Source: Brienomyrus brachyistius
Taxonomy: Eukaryota; Chordata; Actinopteri; Osteoglossiformes; Mormyridae
Length of the DNA stretch: 64,000 bases
Reading direction: 5' to 3'
Assembly: GCF_023856365.1 (NCBI RefSeq)
Contig: NC_064554.1
Coordinates: 6,811,001-6,875,000, forward strand
Shown here: piece by piece, positions 12,401 through 22,874 of the stretch
Numbering within the stretch: the first letter of the stretch is position 1
Layout: every line of letters starts with the position of its first letter
Position numbers and translations under genes: made by a program
The notes under the pieces: generated by a model
Seen by the model: the letters and a program-made list of their open reading frames with translations, nothing else
Told to the model about the DNA's origin: nothing
The model's database searches: none

Positions 12401-13718
12401 GAAAGAGCTGGGAGGTACAAATGCAATTATGCAGACCTGCAGACGACAAAGCCACAAGTAAAGCAGAAAAGCGAGAGATAGTCAAGAGGAACAGAAATAA
12501 GCATCGGTTTAAAGCTTAAGGCAGAATTTTCGAGTTGCTATTGTAGCAGAAAGACTGCATACAGTATTAACCTTCGCATTAAGTGAAATGCTGTAATTAT
12601 GTTACTGTGCGCTCTGCAAAATGTCAGCTGCTTTAGCACAGAAATCCAGTTGGATTATTTAACAGGGGTCAGCATCTTAAATGTTTAAACACCTCAGAAA
12701 ACACAATATAATAATCATTTAAAGGAAATAACTCACATTTTCTGTGCAAATGCATTTTTCGATATGAGAGCAGGCTGGAGATTTTTAATTTCTTAATTCA
12801 GCTCCTCTGTTGTAAAGTGGATGATTTAAAACGGGTAACTTGAATTAGGAACAAGCTGTTTTCTATTGCTCTGGGTTTTAATTAACTTTTTCCCCCCATT
12901 TTAATAGAATTTTAAGCCTTCTGGAAGCTCTGTTTTGCATAACCCAGGGGCGATGTTGTAAGTACCCCCGTTTTCAGTGAGCGTTTGTGTGTGCAACGTT
13001 GCATTTGGAATTTTGCGCGTATTCACGAAAATATTACACGACACGCAAGTGTTATGCATAATCATCAGATGTATCATCGTTAGCGAGGCCCAGAGACGGC
13101 CACGAAGCTTCTCATGAAGTTGTCGGGGATACAGAAACACTCATAACACCTAAACATTCCCCCCATCAGCGAGATCGGCAACACTAAGTTTGAGGTCAGC
13201 CACGTGCACACGGTGGAATGCGTCGTCCCCTGGCTTAACGACACCCTGGTCTTCCTCACCATCTCCCTGCAGCTCTGCCAGCAGCTGAAAGACAAGGTGG
13301 GTGTGGCCTAACCCTTTGATTGACAGCTTTGTTGCTCTCTTGCTCGCTCTCTCCCTCTCTGAAGATTTTGAGCATGGCTGCCTTTTGCTAACACACTTGT
13401 TACCCGTGGGCTGTTTCAAAAAATTATACAGATGGGGAAAAATATTCCAAATTCAAATTTGGACTTTGCTGCATATTTCAAAATACCTGCGACTTAAATT
13501 ACCTGTGTTCGTGTAAAACGCACAGGCTTGCACAGCACTTTTTTTGCACAGCACTTTTTTTTGTAAATAAATGCTTAAATCGCTGCGCTTCTGATTCAGC
13601 AAGTACCCTTAAATCATGAAACTGCAGTCTGCCTGTAGCAAGTGGACCTCCTTCCCTCATCATGTGGTGCTCTCAGATTTCCGTCTTCTCCAGCTACTGG
13701 AACTACAGACCATTCTAG
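3454..13718 (+). CDS. rogdi: Protein rogdi homolog (RAVE/Rabconnectin-3 subunit), complete, 11 coding exons
   Basis: Coding exons are 3454-3489, 4258-4329, 4730-4812, 5814-5868, 5961-6041, 6298-6393, 9312-9410, 9499-9612, 12908-12957, 13170-13296 and 13677-13718. Every exon has GT/AG borders and the phases join, giving 284 residues (human ROGDI: 287). Diagnostic segments are [81 protein letters not shown] and the C-terminus [16 protein letters not shown] is the metazoan Rav2-like partner of DMXL and WDR7 in V-ATPase assembly; human loss causes Kohlschuetter-Toenz syndrome. I chose the ATG at 3454 because it has A at -3 and gives [12 protein letters not shown], matching the length and character of the human N-terminus. 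Two upstream in-frame ATGs (3406, 3433) would add 16 or 7 residues. Introns 3 and 8 hold LINE copies. Confidence 0.95.
4850..5546 (+). mobile_element. CR1/L2-like LINE 3' fragment (reverse transcriptase C-terminal region) in rogdi intron 3
   Basis: The plus strand encodes a non-LTR reverse transcriptase tail containing [40 protein letters not shown] and [20 protein letters not shown]. It then breaks down near 5330 and ends in the untranslated tail (gatgggctgaatggcctc). The 3' end has a degenerate ATG/CTC-rich terminal repeat. The copy is 5'-truncated and lies between rogdi exons 3 and 4. It matches the copy at 11438-12213 in the opposite orientation. The clade is judged from memory of this family. 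Confidence 0.85.
6394..9311 (+). other. rogdi intron 6 (2.9 kb), AT-rich with degenerate SINE pieces
   Basis: This is the largest gene-internal gap before exon 7 and holds no coding exon. Fragments near 6965-7040 (tttttatccaaagcaagtaa) and 9047-9152 (gggatttgaaccagcgac) look like the two ends of a common fish dispersed repeat. The second contains the reverse complement of a pol III B box. The remainder is unremarkable AT-rich sequence. Confidence 0.6.
9664..9790 (-). repeat. Short retroposon 3' end, reverse orientation
   Basis: The sequence tagaataatagaatatcttt followed by atcgtcattgcatatgtacc is the reverse complement of the fish retroposon 3' end that terminates in an AATAAAG(TTCTA)n tail. 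A plus-orientation counterpart with a long TTCTA tail lies at about 46.6 kb. It sits just inside rogdi intron 8. Confidence 0.4.
9791..11437 (+). other. rogdi intron 8, first half: no gene seen
   Basis: Non-coding. It includes a dispersed-repeat start near 10620-10690 (acatttacattcatttaaca). A G/C-rich segment at 10790-11060 resembles a SINE body, but I cannot name it. Confidence 0.5.
11438..12213 (-). mobile_element. CR1/L2-like LINE 3' fragment, inverted relative to the intron-3 copy
   Basis: The minus strand encodes the same reverse transcriptase tail as 4850-5546: [40 protein letters not shown], and further down [15 protein letters not shown]. This copy retains the full C-terminal region and the 3' end, seen on the plus strand as taagaacataagaaattgac then aggaggccattcggcccatc. 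It is 5'-truncated and sits in rogdi intron 8 antisense to the gene. Its 186-codon open frame shows only mild decay. Confidence 0.88.
12214..12907 (+). other. rogdi intron 8, last part: nothing recognised
   Basis: AT-rich intron ending in a pyrimidine-rich acceptor (ctttttccccccattttaatag) before exon 9 at 12908. Confidence 0.6.
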
Positions 13719-16563
13719 CCGCCTCAGCGTCCAACCAGAGGTCGAAGGAGGGCACGGGGTTCCGGGCTCCTGGGTATCCGGGCGGATCCCGCTCCCAGCA
13801 CCATCCTGCATTGACCCACACTGTTCCCGTTCCGGCTCAGTTCTCTGCAGGTGCTGGCTTTTGACAGGACCAATGTTTTCAAGACTCCTGAAGGCTACCT
13901 GGTTTTAAAAACACGTATTTTTGTTAGTTTTAGCACCCTGTACATATTCATTTGCATGGTGGGTGTTGAGTTCAGTCTCGTCTCCCCTTGGGAATTTTAT
14001 TTTTTCCTAGGCAATTGATTGGTAGTTCTGGCAATGTTTGGGCAAGACGATTCAAACACTACTTTTTGATGAATAACACATGGTATGGTAATACTTCTTG
14101 GATTAGCGTCTGCTTGTGTATATATCCTGACCACAGTTTAGATCGGCTCCCCAGACCATCTAAAAGCCAGAAATGGTTCTCGTGGTAACGCACACGTTTT
14201 CCTGAGGAGTGCATGCATGACGTATAACAGCGCCTGAGGGCAAAACATTAAATGAGGGACCAAATATCAGCGCAGGGGAAATTTGGCTGATTGATAATCG
14301 CCAGTAATCGATCGGTGTGGCGTTTCGTGTACATGTGTAATAGTCACCGTATTTATTTATTGAACTGAATATTTCTGCTTTGTGATACGCATGTTGTCTA
14401 ATTTGTAATGGTGAGTTTAACTACAGTTGGAGTTAAGCTAACCTCTCTATAAATTTAACTATATACTGTGCACTATATCAACCAATACATATGTAATAAA
14501 GTGAATTTTCTAAAACACACAATCTCAGACCACTCTGTGGTCCTCTGCTTTTCTTGTGTGTTGGGCAGTGATGGTCAGAGGATACCTAATGCTTATCCCA
14601 GAAATTTTCACTCATCTTAACACGGTGACAAACAGGAGAAGAAAAAGCTGTGGCTCCTCTTAAAAAAAAAAAGGCTTATGCCCACGTATAGCACCTCCCT
14701 CTGGTGTGGAGGTCTTACAGCATCCACATTTCTTTTTGCTGAAATGATTCACTACACTTAATCTCTGAATACACATGCATGAGTTTAAATCTGTAAGCTT
14801 TTAAGTGTGATATGGGTTTCCCTCACCACTGCATGCTCTGCCAGGTTTACCTCACTCACTGTTATCCTCTGCAATTAATACGATCTATGGCTCTCCTCTT
14901 CAAAGCCTGTTTAAAGGGGCTGTATACCTGCCCACCCCCAATTGCCACAGATCAGCTCTGTTGGGCCTATATGGCTAATCTGAGAGCACAGACTCCTTTC
15001 TGAATAGCACCCCAGGGCCAAAATCACCCCAGTACTGGACGCTACACAACAGTGCTTGAAAATACAAGCCGAAACACTCGTATGGTAATGAAACTGAAAC
15101 TGGCCGAGGTCTTCCTGTGAATAATGGCCAAATAACGTTCTACGGCCTGCTCCTTTGGACGTTTTCACTGGATGGCAGTCTCGGTCCATTTTATCACACT
15201 GACCATCTCCGATGCGGGTGGATCAATGTTCTGTAAAGCTGTGGATGGTCTCATTTTAATTACCCAGCTTGTGATATATGTGGCATACTTACTCATGTAT
15301 AAATAACACAGAGGGGAAAAACAGCGGTCACTCATTTTCCTTGCTATCTCGCCCTCTTGCATGATTTATGCGAAAAGATTGGACGGCTCACCTTTCCTTA
15401 CACATTTCGTGCAGTTTATGACCATTGATATTGAGCACGTTCCTTGGATATGGGCCACGTACATGAGAATAGGCAAGAAGAAAATGAAAGTTACTGCAAA
15501 CCATTACAGGGAGGATAAAAAAGGATGTTAGTCAAACAAATAAGTCCATGACCACGTCACGATTGTGCTATTTTGTTTAAATACAAAGATGCTCAAATAA
15601 GTACAAAGAAACAAATTTACAGACATTAAATACACATTTATGGCCTGATGACTGATTACACAGACTGATGAATCGTCCTTAAATTCCAGTGCCAGCGTTT
15701 CAGTGGAGCTTACCGGATCTGACACCCTATCCTTCATATCATTGCAGGACAGCCTTGCCCGATTACCCTCCACTGACGTTTACAAGCACTGTAAGACCTT
15801 CAATACCGCATATATCTGATTCCTAAATGTCAGCGCCCAAATGTTTGATATTCCTGGTAAAAAGAGGTTCCACTAACGTTAAAGACACACGAGATTAGAT
15901 GTAGAATCTTCTCCATATTTACAATGCTACTTAAATTAGAACAAACTGATTTGAGTATTATGGTTCCTTTTTAGCACTTCTACAGTACCATGAAGAAGGC
16001 TCAGGCAGTCAAAGAAACGTTTTAAGGTTATTTGTCTACGTTTTTAGTGTATATTTACTCTGGAAAAAAACAACAACCTTAGAACATATGGAAATGAACA
16101 GTAACATAATAAAAAAAGACAATTTCTTCTGTTCTCCAAAAAGTTACCGATATCTTGCAGGATGGCTAGATGAACACCGCTTTGGTTCCCAAACCTCTAC
16201 TCGGCCTCAGCACTGGATTTGTTAAATTTCACCACCAGCTCGATTAATTTAATTAATTGTGTGTGGTATCGATTAGCTAAAGATGTGCAGTGGTCGAGTC
16301 AAAAAATAAATGACTGTACTGCACGTTTGCTGCAAATACTGGGGTGAATTCAGGAGGGGGCTGAAATGGTCAAGCTGACACACTCCGACAAACATAATAT
16401 CATAGTTTTACACCAATATGAAGATCATTCAGACATTTTCTCTGACTTCCTGAGACGTGTGCATAGTGCTGCATATATTCTAATGTACAGACTAGTTTGC
16501 CTTCATTGGAATGGGCAGAATCAAAGCTTTGGTGAAGCTGATTTTCCGACGCTCCCCGGCTTC
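13719..16563. other. Convergent rogdi/smim22 3' region
   Basis: No coding exon is seen. It should hold the rogdi 3'UTR (candidate AATAAA at 14495-14500) and, on the minus strand, the smim22 3'UTR downstream of its stop at 16564. The rest appears to be unique non-coding sequence. Confidence 0.55.
14495..14500 (+). terminator. Candidate rogdi poly(A) signal AATAAA
   Basis: First canonical AATAAA after the rogdi stop, about 780 bases downstream. No transcript evidence is available. Confidence 0.4.
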
Positions 16564-18648
16564 CTAGGGCTCCAGTGCCATGTTCTCAATGCCCACCTTT
16601 TGTCTGTGAGGCTGTTGACAAAGGAGGAAACCATGTTAAAGACTCACAGCTGAAAAATACCTCACAACTGAAATTAAAAAGTAATTACGGAATAGCTCGC
16701 GTTTGTTTTATTGATTTACAATCAACAGGAAGTCATTTGAGGCACCTCAGAGACTATAAACAATGGAGAGCTCAGATTACAGAGGTATTTACAAAATGGC
16801 AGGGGAAAAAAAATCGCTTTTCATCTACTTCTTTTAAAGTAGTACAATCGGGAGATGGATAATAACCTCCATCGCTATGCAAAATGTAGCAACTGTACCG
16901 TACAAACTTTATATACTGGACTGAATGTCGTACCTTTTCCATCGCGTCGCAGCAGCAGCAGCAGCAGAAGCGAACAAGAACCAGGATTACGAGCAGAAGG
17001 ACCATACCTTGCAGAAAAAACGGATAGATTGGTGCGGGATTGCTGTTCTCTTTCAAATCAGGACACTATTCTCATTTCTAATTTCTGACAATGTGGATCC
17101 AGGGTGGGCTGGGGGATGATCACTAATTTGCATATGCTTTTAAAGGTACTTTAAAGCACATCTGGGAGTAAAGTTAGCTGTGGGGGGAGGGGGGTATGTT
17201 GGTTTTCAGGTCGCTGCGCTCGATAAAATTGCCAAGGCAGCCGCTTGCCGCATACTGGACCTTTAATTAACAGCGGAACATCACATCAGAGGAGAGGGGC
17301 TTTAATTGAAAGGGGTAGCCCATTAGCGTGATCCGTGGTGGCGCTCCAAACAAACCGGGGGAGGGGGAGCCGGTCCGCGGGAAATGGCGCTCATTAACAC
17401 GCGGCACGTATTCCGCGGAAACCGGCTGCAGAAGTTTGCATTCGCAATTTCGTGATAATATAATAAGGTTATATGGGCAGAATATACCCCCGACCTCACA
17501 CACAGTAAACAATCAGAACAGACACAACAGGGATTCAGCACCGCGGCTGATTAGCTGGATCCCTAATATATTTTACAGGAACCGTTTCACTTCTCGTAAC
17601 CCGGGTGATACCTTTTGCATCAACTCACACCTACTGCTACTCGCCGATCCAACTTTGCATCTGCTTATTACGTAAAGTCCCCTTCAGGATACAGGAAGCT
17701 GATTTGCCCTTCAGACCTTTGGCTTCAAACAGGGCTGGACTGGGATTAAATATCAACCATGGCCTATGGGGCCCCCATTGCTTTTACCGAGCGAAAAATT
17801 TTGCGCGGGGGGGCATGGTTTGAGACGCCCTACATAGCCCCTACATCTGCCTACCAGGAAAATGCTCAGCATGATGGCCAGGGCAGTTCTGTTTCAGAAA
17901 CCCCCATCCTCACCTGACCTGCTGTGTACCTTTATGGATCTGGTCATCGTCAGTATAGTACTAATTAGAGGACTGATTGGCTGAAGGGACCTCACACCTG
18001 GGGTTGAACAGCTGACCCGAAGGTTATCCCACAAACCTGCCCTCAATCTACTACCATATGTGTTTGTAACGTTTATTTGTTTCTGGGTTATAGTTGTATT
18101 GATTATTGATGAAATGGGCTGTGGCATATTTTCACTTAGACCAGTGGCCTGTACTACGACGCAGGGTTACTGACTTATCGGGGTAACGTCAGATTTAAGG
18201 TACCACAGTTTAAATGGACTTGATATTCGTTCACTTACATTTTGCTCAGACTACCTTAAATCCGACAATAAGCCAGTAACCTCACTTCGTAGTACAGTCC
18301 CCCAGGATCTCCAACTCCAGTCCTGCAGAGCTAATATCCAGTAGGTTTTCCATCCTACCTGGGTTCTGATGAGCCACACCTACTCTCAGGTAAATGTCAG
18401 GGACAGGCGTGGTTCATCACCAGCCGGGTAGGATGGAAAGCCTTCTCGATAGTAGCTTTCCAAGACTGGAATTGGAGACCCCTGAATAAGACCATGTTAA
18501 CTGTGCTGAATGTATACATTTTCTTACCTATGAAGATGAAAAACACGGCAAAAGCAGCAATGTCCCAGTTTGATTGAAAGAGCTGTTTGGAACTCAGCCG
18601 GGAAATAACATCATTGACTTGGTTCTGCAGGTCATTCCTCAGATCCAT
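16564..18648 (-). CDS. smim22: Small integral membrane protein 22 (SMIM22/CASIMO1), complete microprotein
   Basis: Three small minus-strand coding exons join in phase: 18648-18528 (40 codons plus G, donor gtaaga), 17007-16934 (acceptor tgcaag, donor gtacga) and 16611-16564 (acceptor tcaacag, TAG at 16564-16566). They give 80 residues; human SMIM22 has 83. Recognisable parts are an amphipathic N-terminus (LQNQVNDVISRL), the signature LFQSNWDIAAFAVFFIFIG, a transmembrane segment continuing MVLLLVILVLVRF, a run of six Cys, and the tail VGIENMALEP (human: GVDNLALEP). The start ATG lies in a near-ideal Kozak context (ATTACCATGG). Human SMIM22 is a small epithelial membrane protein linked to squalene epoxidase, lipid droplets and actin. 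The gene converges on rogdi exactly as in human, which supports orthology. Confidence 0.9.
16949..16968 (-). repeat. (TGC)6 trinucleotide repeat inside smim22 coding exon
   Basis: The plus strand reads gcagcagcagcagcagcag. On the coding strand this is six consecutive TGC codons, giving a Cys6 run just after the transmembrane segment. Human SMIM22 has a shorter Cys run at the same place. Confidence 0.8.
18149..18297. mobile_element. Palindromic MITE, about 149 bp
   Basis: The left end CTGTACTACGACGCAGGGTT matches the reverse complement of the right end (AACCTCACTTCGTAGTACAG) with few mismatches. The arms continue inward (gtcagatttaaggta against taccttaaatccgac). The whole element is close to one imperfect hairpin. 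No coding capacity. Confidence 0.8.
18303..18484. mobile_element. Palindromic MITE, about 182 bp, next to the previous one
   Basis: The left arm (caggatctccaactccagtc, then ttttccatcctacctggg) pairs with the right arm (ccgggtaggatggaaagcc, then gactggaattggagacccct). The arms are about 85 bases each. This resembles a common fish hairpin repeat. It ends 43 bases from the splice donor of the first smim22 coding exon. Confidence 0.8.
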
Positions 18649-19309
18649 GGTAATTACGTTCAAGGACTAGGAAATACAGGCCGTGATTAGCGCCATTATA
18701 ATATTTTCCATTTAAACTTAAAGGCTGTCCTCCACAACCGAGTCAGAATATCTGCCAATATCTATCTGTTCAACAGCTGCCTAAAGTAAACGTACCGTAT
18801 ACTCCCTAATGTCGATTTATTCAATGAAAAAGAAAATGTTTGTTGTTAGAACCATGGTTTGTAGAGTTAGTCACAATGCATCTTGAGTCAATTATAATAT
18901 TTAAACATCTTAAAAGCTTCACCTGCTCATAAAAGCCTGTTCAGGTTGGATCCAGGAAATAAATCCGGGGTAAACAGCAATGAAGGCGGAAAAGCGACAA
19001 CGCCTGATATGTGCGATTTCCCTCGATTTAAGAAGCACAGTACACAATTTCTATATTTGTAATAAATATACGTGCTACAAAATACATACAAAACGGTTAT
19101 ATAGTTTAGTTTGCAATACATAATAATAATAATACTAAATCTACGTAAAAGTACGGAAGATTTCAGTAAGACAGGTCTCGCGTCGATTGAAAGTTCTCGT
19201 TCATGTCAAAAGTAGTATAATGTTGGATATGATATGTTTTTAGTTATTTTATGTCGTGTTGCAGAGCTGATTTAAGCTTAATAAGTTTTGTATGGTACAG
19301 TTTGCTCAC

Positions 19310-19420
19310 CTGCGTCTCGATCGCAGGTTCCGCAGCGCGTCACTGTACCTGGCGCAGGGGGCGTTTGCAAGCTGCGGGAGGTGCGCGTGTTTATTCATGA
19401 GCTCAAAGGTTTGGGAGGTG
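19310..19420 (-). promoter_or_regulatory. Probable smim22 non-coding first exon and promoter region
   Basis: On the minus strand a CpG-rich stretch ends in a strong donor (GACGCAG|GTGAGC, exon end at 19310). A good acceptor (tatttcctag) lies 18 bases upstream of the smim22 ATG, placing the next exon start at 18666. Together they suggest a 5'UTR exon spliced to the first coding exon. The 5' limit is unknown. Confidence 0.5.
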
Positions 19421-22400
19421 CAGCCACGCTACCTGTACGCTTAGAAAGGGAAGAAAACACGCAAAAAAAACAAGAATCGCTATTGTGAACGAGCTTTAAA
19501 ATTAGATCGCACCGCTCGTCTGTTTCCTCTTCGTATTCTAACGTTAGATGCGCATTTATTTTTATTTGTTTATTGTCTGTTTGGCGTCATTACTTTGGTA
19601 TTGTGTTGTCTGTAATTTACACGCATTTACTATTGGATTAAAGTGAATCAGCTGTCAGTGATGGATCCCAAATGAACGTACAAGTGCAGTTTAATTTATA
19701 GTATTTTAGTCATCTAATAAGTATGCAATGCGAAACACTGTTGAATAAAGTGGTACACTGTGCTTGGGATTTTAATGCTTCCAGCACTACACTGAAGCAC
19801 ACAGGGTACTGTGTATACCCATGCATTCATAACTACTTAGTTGCATTTTTTTTTACATGATTCTTATATACTACTAACGAAAATAAAGACGATTTTGGAC
19901 AGCTTGTTCAAAGACATATCCGGTGTCTGTTGTGGAATATTCTGCCGCAGATCGCCTTTCGAGACCACTGTCCTGCACTGCATTACCAAATATCCTTCGT
20001 GGGTACAGTTGCAGTACTGGCTTAGCAAAATACACATAGAGGAAAGCAGAGAACTAGACCAGCTTTTAGCGCCCTGAATTACAGAATGTGAGTGGTTATC
20101 CCTCTTCAGCATTTCAACAGTGATGCAGACTAGAAAAACAAACAGGAGGACACTCTCCACTGCAGGTAGGTCACTAATGACAGCTGTGGCCCCATCTGGG
20201 GTAACGCATACCAAAGACCTGGGAAGGCGAGTAACAAAATGAACACAGTAAAGGTGATGCACCCAGCATAGCTGATGACTACAGAATATTTTCACTGTTA
20301 GACTCTTAGGCTTCAGTGGAATTCAGTGGATTCATGGTGGACCACTGGCTGCCAGGGGATTATCAGTGGGGTTTAGATGCCATCTCCGCTGCTATTGGTG
20401 AATAGACATGCACCTCTTATGGAAGAGTAAAGCTGTCAAGGATTCATCAAACTGGATTTCTTTACTTGCCTATCTGTTCAGTTGTATATCTTCGTGGGGC
20501 AATTCACCAATTCACTGCTGATCCTGAAGGCAAGAAGCAGGGACCTGCCCACCATGATACCAGAAGCCTTTGAGTATATATCTTAAAACTCTGTACAACA
20601 CACTGCATAAAAAATGACTCTCATTTCATTATTATATGAATCCTTTGGCGTCTGACAATTTTGCAGTTCTTGTACACAGAGTAAAACCAGCAGTGTTAAG
20701 CTGGCAGTAAATTGAGTCAAATTGTTATTATACAGCAAATTTTGCAGTGTAATAACAAAAACTGAAAGTAACAATAATGGCCAAAATGATAATACAGCAG
20801 TAACAAAATCACACTTCAATAATACATCTCTTTTATGTTCATTACTGGATGAATGCAATTTCCTTCAGCTCAGGGATTCTGGGCTTCTGCTTGCGTTTTT
20901 ATGGTTACATAGTATTGAACAGATTTCGCTTTATGCTGGGAAAGAATTGCTATCATAAACTCTGTCTGGAGCGCAGCTTGAAGCAGCATTAAGGGGTGCA
21001 AGTATAGTCCAAGTGTGAATTTCAACCCTGGAGCTTTTGTTATAAAGTGTGCTTGGTAGAGTTTTATGACAGTGCATCTCTCATCTTTTATGAGAACATG
21101 CTGCTCTCTGCAGAGAGCGGTGTGCTATGAAATGCTGCCACACGATTCTGCTTCCTCAGCCAGACCAACCCTCCACATAATGGCTGCAGACAGCAGCAGG
21201 CAGACTAAGGCTCCCTCGCACCTTCAAGGGTTTTTAAAGTCGGAATCTAGGCTAATCATCACTGACACTGCGTTAGAGTCAGAAATAGCATGGTAACATA
21301 TCCGGTAATGATGGCTGTCTCCTGACCCGGATAGTGACTCCAACGCTCAGATGACATCGTTAGGAGAGCCTCAGAATAGTCAAATGCTCATTTTTCAATT
21401 CCAATTTGGGGATGATGAGAGCAGAAGTGAAACACACATGGGGAGTCAAACGGAACATTCCGAGGAACATTTTCTAGTTGCTTTGTGTTTTATCCTTAAA
21501 CTGATACATTTGGTGATTCAAGAGTACTGGTACTTTGTCTCATTATGGCAAAATGGACAGAATATTTATCTACTGCTTACTTGCAAGGTTCTCCATTACT
21601 GAACTATGTGAACCTTCTATGGGTCCTACTTCTCCCTTATTGTAAGGTTTTCCAATATTGTGAATTAGACGTTGATTGAACGGGTTTCTCTTCACTGTGT
21701 GTATGGTGATGTTAAGCTCTGCTATATGCAGTTATAGTCTCTAACTTCAACTGTGGGGCGTTGAGTTAAACATCTGGGGATTTATTTATCTTGCGTATGA
21801 ATGGTTTTGTGCATAAACCATGCATACACATATTTTATCTTATGGAATGATATTCAAAAAATTATTTCAGAATGCAAAAAGTGCTTATATTTACAAATTT
21901 TCTAAAACATGGAGGCGCACAATCCCCTAGCGGGAGAGAAGCGTAACTCAAACAAACTGATTGGCCCATAGCATGCACACAGGCTTCCATTTAATTACTA
22001 GCTTTGACAGACAAATAGAATGATCTAGAATGTAGAATGTATATGCAGGCAGGATATGCTAACGAGAAGGAATCGCTCCAAAGTCGTATAAGGTACATAT
22101 CTCAGTTAGAGCTAGCTGTCACTGTCGACTTTATCAGTAATTGAGTAATCCACCAATTGATCTGATAATTCATCAAGTAACTGTTTATTTATAATAATAC
22201 AATATAATATGAGCATTGCAAATAGTGAGATGCAGGAACCGTCCAACAGAGAGTGCACACTCGGTCACACATACGGTCAGTTTAGGCTCTCCGATTCACC
22301 TAAGTTGCATGTTTTTGGGCGATGGAAGGAAGCCGAAGGATCCACGAAAAGCCGCTCACGTGCCAGCACCAAACACAGAAAGAGGCGGCGTGCAGCAAGA

Positions 22401-22658
22401 GCAGGACCCACTGCGCCGCTGCGCCATGCTGCCTCGAATGCACTGCGATGTTAATATCGACGTGGCCATGTCATGCACATGCAACTGTCACATCGCAAGG
22501 ACTGCAATAGTCTGCTGGGTTCAACCCATCAATAGGTTGCACTAAAACATTTTCAATCTGTCGTAGAAAACAAAACTTAGCAAATTTAGCTATTTTAATG
22601 ATGGTTCCTTTTCAACATTATCTAGTACGTTACAAAATATCAGTATACCAGTGTTGCT
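19421..22658. other. Intergenic, nothing recognised
   Basis: AT-rich sequence with only short open frames that resemble no protein I know. No tandem array or clear mobile element was seen. Confidence 0.5.
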
Positions 22659-22874
22659 TTGCAAAATACTGTTTGGCACATTTGTGAGAAATTAAGCAAA
22701 AATGAGAAAAGTAAACAAGAACTGGCTACAAAGAGATATTCATCTTGTGCTGTATGGAAATATTTTATATTCCATGGAGACGATATCGAGCAAAAGCAAG
22801 TGTTTTGTCAGCACTGCCTTGTGTCTGTTGGTACAACTCATGGCCATGCCACCAACTTACTTGACAGACTCTAA
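22659..22874 (+). pseudogene. BED zinc-finger fragment of a hAT/ZBED-type transposase
   Basis: The plus frame reads CAVWKYFIFHGDD, then QKQVFCQHC, then HATNLLDRL, before a stop at 22872-22874. This is the layout of a BED finger (aromatic WKYF, C-x2-C, then His) at the N-terminus of ZBED proteins and hAT transposases. No catalytic domain follows, so it is a relic. Confidence 0.6.

Larger units (their letters stand above)
17008..18527 (-). other. smim22 intron between first and second coding exons
   Basis: This 1.5-kb intron has a non-repetitive, GC-moderate part (about 17110-17480) rich in homeodomain-like TTAATT cores and an octamer-like ATTTGCATA. The end nearest the first coding exon carries two palindromic MITEs. 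Confidence 0.6.

Noticed and set aside
18649..18663. Five-residue N-terminal extension of smim22 (NVIT...)
   Set aside because: It would need a TTG start. The ATG at 18648 has a strong Kozak context and gives the expected length.
19864..20295. 143-codon minus-strand open frame
   Set aside because: No recognisable domain and poor start context. I saw no homology or splice partners.
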